A DNA stretch of 64,000 bases from Clostridia bacterium (GTDB lineage Bacteria > Bacillota > Clostridia > Oscillospirales > Acutalibacteraceae). The translations under genes were made by a program, and so were the position numbers. The notes below the pieces were generated by a model. That model worked only from the letters and a program-made list of their open reading frames with translations. It had not been told where the DNA came from and searched no databases. The stretch spans positions 1 to 64,000 of the forward strand of contig JAFRHS010000010.1 of assembly GCA_017433225.1 (NCBI GenBank), written 5' to 3'. Positions 60,465-64,000 of the stretch are shown piece after piece (the first letter of the stretch is position 1; every line of letters starts with the position of its first letter).

Positions 60465-60677
60465 TCAGATCATGATTTTCTGAGCCATTTCCTTACTGAT
60501 GGCGACCCTCGTCTCTTTCACATTGACGATGAGGTTTCCGTTGATGGTGTTGATGACCTGTACCAGCCCGCCGGTCACAAAGCCCAGTTCTTCCAGGTGC
60601 TTTTTGACCGCCGGAGTCCCGCCGACCCGCTGGATCGTATAGTCCCTGCCGGTGTCTGCAAACGTCAGTGGCATCAT
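60465..60677 (-). CDS. FeoA domain protein, copy 2
   Basis: A 70-residue SH3-like protein. VKKHLEELGFVTGGLVQVIN and GNLIVNVKETRVAISKEMAQ fit FeoA. First gene of the operon. TAAGGAG lies 9 nt before the ATG at 60677, so the frame opening 24 nt upstream is unlikely. Two FeoA copies before FeoB are common in clostridia, and they may have different partners. Confidence 0.92.
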   Translation of the reverse strand: MMPLTFADTGRDYTIQRVGGTPAVKKHLEELGFVTGGLVQVINTINGNLIVNVKETRVAISKEMAQKIMI

Positions 60678-60705
60678 TGATACACGCTCCTTACGAAACA
60701 TTGAA

Positions 60706-60811
60706 GTTAGTAAAAGCTAACTCATGGAGTTAGAAAAAACTAACTAATTATAGTTAGTGATGGCTAACCTGCCAGATAATCAGTCTACACGAAAAGTTAG
60801 CATAGGGCAAC
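60706..60811 (-). promoter_or_regulatory. Triple operator and promoter of the feo operon
   Basis: Three inverted repeats GTTAG-N6-CTAAC lie at 60706-60721, 60729-60744 and 60753-60768; the first two extend to AGTTAG-N6-CTAACT. Starts are 23 and 24 bp apart. A fourth, degenerate copy may lie at 60796-60811. The -10 TATAAT (minus, 60746-60751) lies between sites 2 and 3, and a weak -35 CTGGCA lies 17 nt upstream. DtxR/IdeR/MntR-type repressors use TTAG/CTAA-rich dyads, so iron repression is likely, though the 6-nt spacing differs from the classical box. Confidence 0.75.
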
Positions 60812-60844
60812 TATGGATTGCTCACAATTTGTTTTTTTGTGCTG

Positions 60845-60873
60845 TTGCCAAAAACGTCTGCGTAACTTAAAAT
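60845..60873 (+). promoter_or_regulatory. Promoter of the MATE gene
   Basis: TTGCCA (60845-60850), 17 nt, TAAAAT (60868-60873). Confidence 0.7.
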
Positions 60874-60912
60874 AAAAAATATACTTTTCCATGAAGAAAT
60901 GGGGGTGTCGTT

Positions 60913-62280
60913 GTGAGCCGTTCCGGACTGTCAAAATCCGCGCTGACCGAGCGAAGGCTGCAGGTCCGCGATATCATGCGCAGTGTCTCCCTGATGGCGC
61001 TCCCCGCGTTCATGTCGTCTCTCCTCGTTTACCTCATGAACCTTCTCAACTACATCATTCTGGCCTTGTTTTCCGATTATACGTCGATCGCCTCCTACGG
61101 CATCGTCTCATCGTACACGAATCTCGCCGCCGGGTTCTTCGTCCCTGTTTCCATGGGGACCGGATATATGCTCCAGCGCGCTCTGAAGGCCGGAGATTCC
61201 TATAAAGCGCAGAGCATCATCGACTCGGTGATCCTCATCACCGTTCCCATCGGGCTGGCCAGTACCGCCTTTGCGTTCTTCATCGCGCCCGCCTACATCT
61301 GGCAGGTCGTCACACCTGAGGAGATCAAAACCGCGACCACCATGTTCCTGCGCTTTTTCTCCTTCACCTTCCTCCCCATCCTGTATTTCAGTGTCACGAC
61401 CTCCGTCCTCATCCAGTCGGGTGAACGGACCGTGCCCCTCATGGCGGAGATCAGTGCTTTGGCGCTCCACGGCAGTTTTTCCTACATCTTTGTCGGGCTG
61501 TTCAGCTGGGACATCCGCGGCATCGCCATTTCCGCCATCATATCTCAGATCATCGCTTCGCTCATCAACACCCACCAGATCCTGACGATCCGGCGCAAAT
61601 CGATCGCTCGTCCGCCGATCCGGCTCAACTGGTCCGTCATCCGGGAGCTTGCCAGAGAAGAGCGCGCACTCGTACTGATGGCGTTCCTCGCCGGCGTGTT
61701 CGTCATTTTCCTGCAGTTCTATATCGATGGACTTGGCATCCCGACGATCGCCGGTTTCACGCTGTTTTTCCTGTTTCAGGACCTGCTGTTCATCCCCATC
61801 CACGCCCTTCGGACACCCGCCCGGAACCTGTCCAGAGAAGCCTACGATCGCGACGGGAACAACGCTCTGATCGACATCATGAATCCGCTGATCCTGACCG
61901 CCATCCTCTACAGCCTGCTGCTCATCCCGCTGACCCGTCTGATCGGGCCGCCGCTGTTCCTGATGTTTTCACACGACCCCGAAGTCACGACGGTCGGCAT
62001 GCGTCTCGTGAACCTGGTCTCGAGCTACTACATCTTCTATGCAGTCTCTACACTCCTCACGTCCAGTCTCGAAGGACTCGGGAAAAAGACCCTGCTCTCG
62101 GTCTTCAATATCGTGTTCAACTTCGGCGCCCGGATCCTCGTCCTCATCCTTGCAGCGATGCTCATCCAGGGTGACGAAAGCATTGCCATCTGCTACCCGA
62201 TCTCCTGGGCGCTCAGCACCGCAGCCATCGGGATCTACTACTTCGCGACTTACTCGAAGACCGGGAAATATTCACTCTGA
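60913..62280 (+). CDS. MATE-family efflux transporter (GTG start)
   Basis: A 455-residue protein of about 12 helices. The N-terminal half has LMALPAFMSSLLVYLMNLLN, and the second lobe starts near 235 (RALVLMAFLAGVFVIFLQFY). Segment FGARILVLILAAMLIQG and the overall two-lobe layout fit MATE transporters, which expel drugs or metabolites with Na+ or H+. The start is GTG at 60913 behind GGGGGTG; the next ATG would remove the first helix. Divergent from feo, but with its own promoter. Confidence 0.87.
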   Translation: MSRSGLSKSALTERRLQVRDIMRSVSLMALPAFMSSLLVYLMNLLNYIILALFSDYTSIASYGIVSSYTNLAAGFFVPVSMGTGYMLQRALKAGDSYKAQSIIDSVILITVPIGLASTAFAFFIAPAYIWQVVTPEEIKTATTMFLRFFSFTFLPILYFSVTTSVLIQSGERTVPLMAEISALALHGSFSYIFVGLFSWDIRGIAISAIISQIIASLINTHQILTIRRKSIARPPIRLNWSVIRELAREERALVLMAFLAGVFVIFLQFYIDGLGIPTIAGFTLFFLFQDLLFIPIHALRTPARNLSREAYDRDGNNALIDIMNPLILTAILYSLLLIPLTRLIGPPLFLMFSHDPEVTTVGMRLVNLVSSYYIFYAVSTLLTSSLEGLGKKTLLSVFNIVFNFGARILVLILAAMLIQGDESIAICYPISWALSTAAIGIYYFATYSKTGKYSL

Positions 62281-62291
62281 CACAAAAAAAT

Positions 62292-62328
62292 ACGCCGAAC
62301 ACATTCCTCTCCGGAAGGTGTTCGGCGT
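62292..62328. terminator. Bidirectional terminator between MATE and lipoprotein genes
   Basis: An 11-bp stem ACGCCGAACAC / GTGTTCGGCGT with A- and T-runs on either side. Confidence 0.9.
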
Positions 62329-62342
62329 TTTCTGTTTGTCGA

Positions 62343-63815
62343 TCAGTGCAGGATATCGCTCTTCATGAAGCCATCCGGCGTGCTGATGTAGATGTGTTCG
62401 AGGCCCTCTTCGGTCTCATCGTCATAATCGTAGTAGAGGAGCATATCGTGGAAGGTCATCAGGTACTTGCAGTCCTCGTCGCGGGTGACGCGCTTCGGGG
62501 CGCTGCCGCTCTTCGAGACGCTGTAGATCTGCCCGTTGTGCTCATCGGAGACGTAGAAGACCTTGCCGTTGATGCCGACCAGCGCGGTGCCTTCGCGGAC
62601 CGTTGCCAGTTCTGTCATCTCACCGTCTTTCAGAGAGACACGGATGAGGGTCCAGGCGGTCGCCGGCTCCTCATCGGAAGCCTCTTCCTCCGCGGCGGTC
62701 GTCGTCCCGGTCGCCTCTTTGTCCTCCGACTCCTTTGCGGTGGTCTCTTCTTCGGCAGACTCCTTGTCCTCTTCCGGCTCCACATCCCGTTCGGCGATGT
62801 AATAACCATAGCCCTTACTGCCGAGGAAGAAACTGGAGACAGCTTCTTCCGTGACACGGGTGTCCGCCCCGGTCAGGAGACTGTAGGCGTGTTCGGTGTT
62901 CTCGTCCCCGGTGTCGCGGTAATAGACTTTATCGCCCACAAGGAAGGCGTCTTTCATCTTCTTGCCGGTGATCTTCGCATTGTTCTCACCGTCGAAGTCG
63001 CAGCGGAACAGTCCGCTTTTCGTGGTGTAATACAGTTTTTCATTGACGATCTGCAGGGACTGCAGTTTGCCTTCGACAAGCGTTGTGACGGCTTCTTCCG
63101 GGTCTTTTTCCTTCGTGTCGACCGCGACGAGACGGTCGGGCAGGCAGGCATAGACCGTCTTGTCCCATTCGTGGACGTAGCGGGGCCGGACGCCTTCGAC
63201 AAGCATCAGCGCGGAAGAACTGTCGGTGTTCTTCGACAGGAAGCCGTCGTCCGCGGAGCCGATGTAACCGTAGCCGAAGATCTTTTTGTCGTCGATGAAG
63301 AAGCTTGCGCCGTTGTTCGCGTTGCTCCAGGCCTCCTGGACCTTTTCATAGTCGATGTCGACATATTTCACGGACAGGGACTTGTTCACGAGGAACACGG
63401 CAAAGGCGTCCATGCCGTCCTGTTTGTCCGTGTCCATGTATCCGGCGACAACGCCGATGTCACGGTCTTCCGAATACCACGAGACCGTGTTGCCGGCTTC
63501 CTCAAGCGTGCCGCTCTTCTCAAAGCCGCGGGCTTTCAGTTCTTTGGTCCAGACGTTCACCGCGTCTTCCGGTAAATCGCCCAGGGAATACACGAAGACC
63601 GCTTCCGGGTCGACGCTCAGGCGTTCGGCCGCGGCAGTCGCCAGTTTCCCGTTGCTTTTCGCGCCGGCGATGCTCCCGAGATCCGGGATATTGCTGTACC
63701 CTTCATACGACGCGATGGTGGGTGCCTCTTCCTTCGAACCGTTCGGCTGACACGCGGTCAGAAGCAGGACGGTCGTCATGAGGACGGCCAATATCAGAAA
63801 GAAATATCGTTTCAT
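62343..63815 (-). CDS. Lipoprotein with predicted beta-propeller-like repeats
   Basis: A 490-residue protein. A lipoprotein signal with lipobox LLTAC places Cys22 at the membrane surface. The body repeats short strand motifs such as GKLQSLQIVNEKLYYTTKSG, GDKVYYRDTGDENTEHAYSL and GKVFYVSDEHNGQIYSVSKS, suggesting a propeller like DUF5050 proteins. A low-complexity acidic stretch (EEDKESAEEETTAKESEDKE) interrupts it near residue 355. AAAGGAGAG precedes the ATG at 63815. Function unknown. Confidence 0.75.
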   Translation of the reverse strand: MKRYFFLILAVLMTTVLLLTACQPNGSKEEAPTIASYEGYSNIPDLGSIAGAKSNGKLATAAAERLSVDPEAVFVYSLGDLPEDAVNVWTKELKARGFEKSGTLEEAGNTVSWYSEDRDIGVVAGYMDTDKQDGMDAFAVFLVNKSLSVKYVDIDYEKVQEAWSNANNGASFFIDDKKIFGYGYIGSADDGFLSKNTDSSSALMLVEGVRPRYVHEWDKTVYACLPDRLVAVDTKEKDPEEAVTTLVEGKLQSLQIVNEKLYYTTKSGLFRCDFDGENNAKITGKKMKDAFLVGDKVYYRDTGDENTEHAYSLLTGADTRVTEEAVSSFFLGSKGYGYYIAERDVEPEEDKESAEEETTAKESEDKEATGTTTAAEEEASDEEPATAWTLIRVSLKDGEMTELATVREGTALVGINGKVFYVSDEHNGQIYSVSKSGSAPKRVTRDEDCKYLMTFHDMLLYYDYDDETEEGLEHIYISTPDGFMKSDILH

Positions 63816-63917
63816 AGCAGTAAGACTCTCCTTTGTTTTTATCATAGTAACCTGTTTCCGCTTTTGCAATAGACAAATTTTTAATGATTTTCCCATATTC
63901 TAAATGGGTGGAAATTA

Positions 63918-63926
63918 TGGTATAGT
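63918..63926 (+). promoter_or_regulatory. Extended -10 promoter before carB
   Basis: TGG-TATAGT forms an extended -10 (63918-63926); no good -35 is seen 17 nt upstream. Confidence 0.5.
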
Positions 63927-63968
63927 ATTGCAGATAAAAAATAATAAAGAGGAACTGGAGGGCTCTTT

Positions 63969-64000
63969 ATGCCGCAAAGAACAGACATCCATAAAGTACT
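63969..64000 (+). CDS. carB: Carbamoyl-phosphate synthase large subunit, first 10 codons
   Basis: Only MPQRTDIHKV is visible before the window ends. This matches the conserved CarB opening (MPKRTDIKKV). GGAGGG lies 6 nt before the ATG. carA is not directly upstream, so carB stands alone or in another arrangement here. Confidence 0.75.
   Translation, partial: MPQRTDIHKV

Noticed and set aside
62690..62800. Low-complexity repeat in the lipoprotein gene
   Set aside because: It is an in-frame acidic linker, not a mobile or structural repeat.
1..64000. Prophage, transposon, integron, toxin-antitoxin or CRISPR system
   Set aside because: No integrase, transposase, terminal repeat, phage structural gene, toxin pair or spaced repeat was seen on either strand.

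Overview
The window is ordinary chromosomal DNA of a GC-rich Gram-positive member of the Bacillota (Firmicutes), most likely an anaerobic clostridial or related gut lineage. Supporting signs are strong AGGAGG-type Shine-Dalgarno sites on almost every gene, a tRNA-Trp T-box leader on the trp operon, a Bacillus-type LexA box on recA, LCP, CpsB/CpsD and CDP-glycerol transferase envelope genes with no outer-membrane genes, a diaminopimelate aminotransferase (DapL), Feo iron transport and ferredoxin-rich flavoproteins. I see no phage, insertion sequence, integrase or CRISPR array. About 55 real genes were identified; the remaining long open frames are antisense shadows typical of GC-rich DNA.

Layout. 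0-3.9 kb: a large Fe-S flavoprotein divergent from a TetR regulator. 3.9-5.6 kb: a Cys-containing HTH regulator divergent from azlCD. 5.6-8.5 kb: a PepSY protein and an OmpR-type two-component system. 8.5-14 kb: an EamA transporter, two tandem secreted SGNH proteins, a 65-aa fragment copy of CotH, and a CotH-like kinase; the last three transcription units carry arrays of TTAA cores at 10-11 bp steps. 14-16.7 kb: two convergent family I.5-like lipases. 16.7-24.2 kb: an HD-domain protein and a full trpEGDCFBA operon (minus strand) behind a Trp T-box. 24.3-26.2 kb: a third lipase and a membrane XRE regulator. 26.3-28.6 kb: recA-recX (SOS box), rpmB and tRNA-Gln. 28.6-34.1 kb: GH3 glycosidase, DegV, dapL, a TagB/TagF-type transferase and an IspD/TarI cytidylyltransferase. 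34.3-37.7 kb: a CmpB-family membrane protein and lipases four and five. 37.9-45 kb: a capsule/exopolysaccharide priming operon (sugar transferase, CpsD, CpsB, LCP), a glycolipid-type glycosyltransferase and a second CmpB-family protein. 45-56 kb: a long minus-strand cluster (GT-C, GtrB-like, heterodimeric ABC exporter, IDI, a frameshifted Fe-alcohol dehydrogenase, a P-type ATPase). 56-61 kb: a His-rich COG0523 GTPase and a feoA-feoA-feoB-feoX operon under a triple operator. 61-64 kb: a MATE transporter, a lipoprotein and the first codons of carB.

Main points for a second look: five paralogous lipases without signal peptides and with split retention of the zinc site; the TTAA-repeat arrays that the neighbouring two-component system may read; the duplicated CotH tail with its own ribosome binding site; the AGTTAG-N6-CTAACT operator triplet on feo; an FeoB with a roughly 100-residue acidic insertion; a hairpin that buries the GH3 ribosome binding site; and a structured leader before degV. 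Functions are inferred from motifs read by eye; no database search was run.
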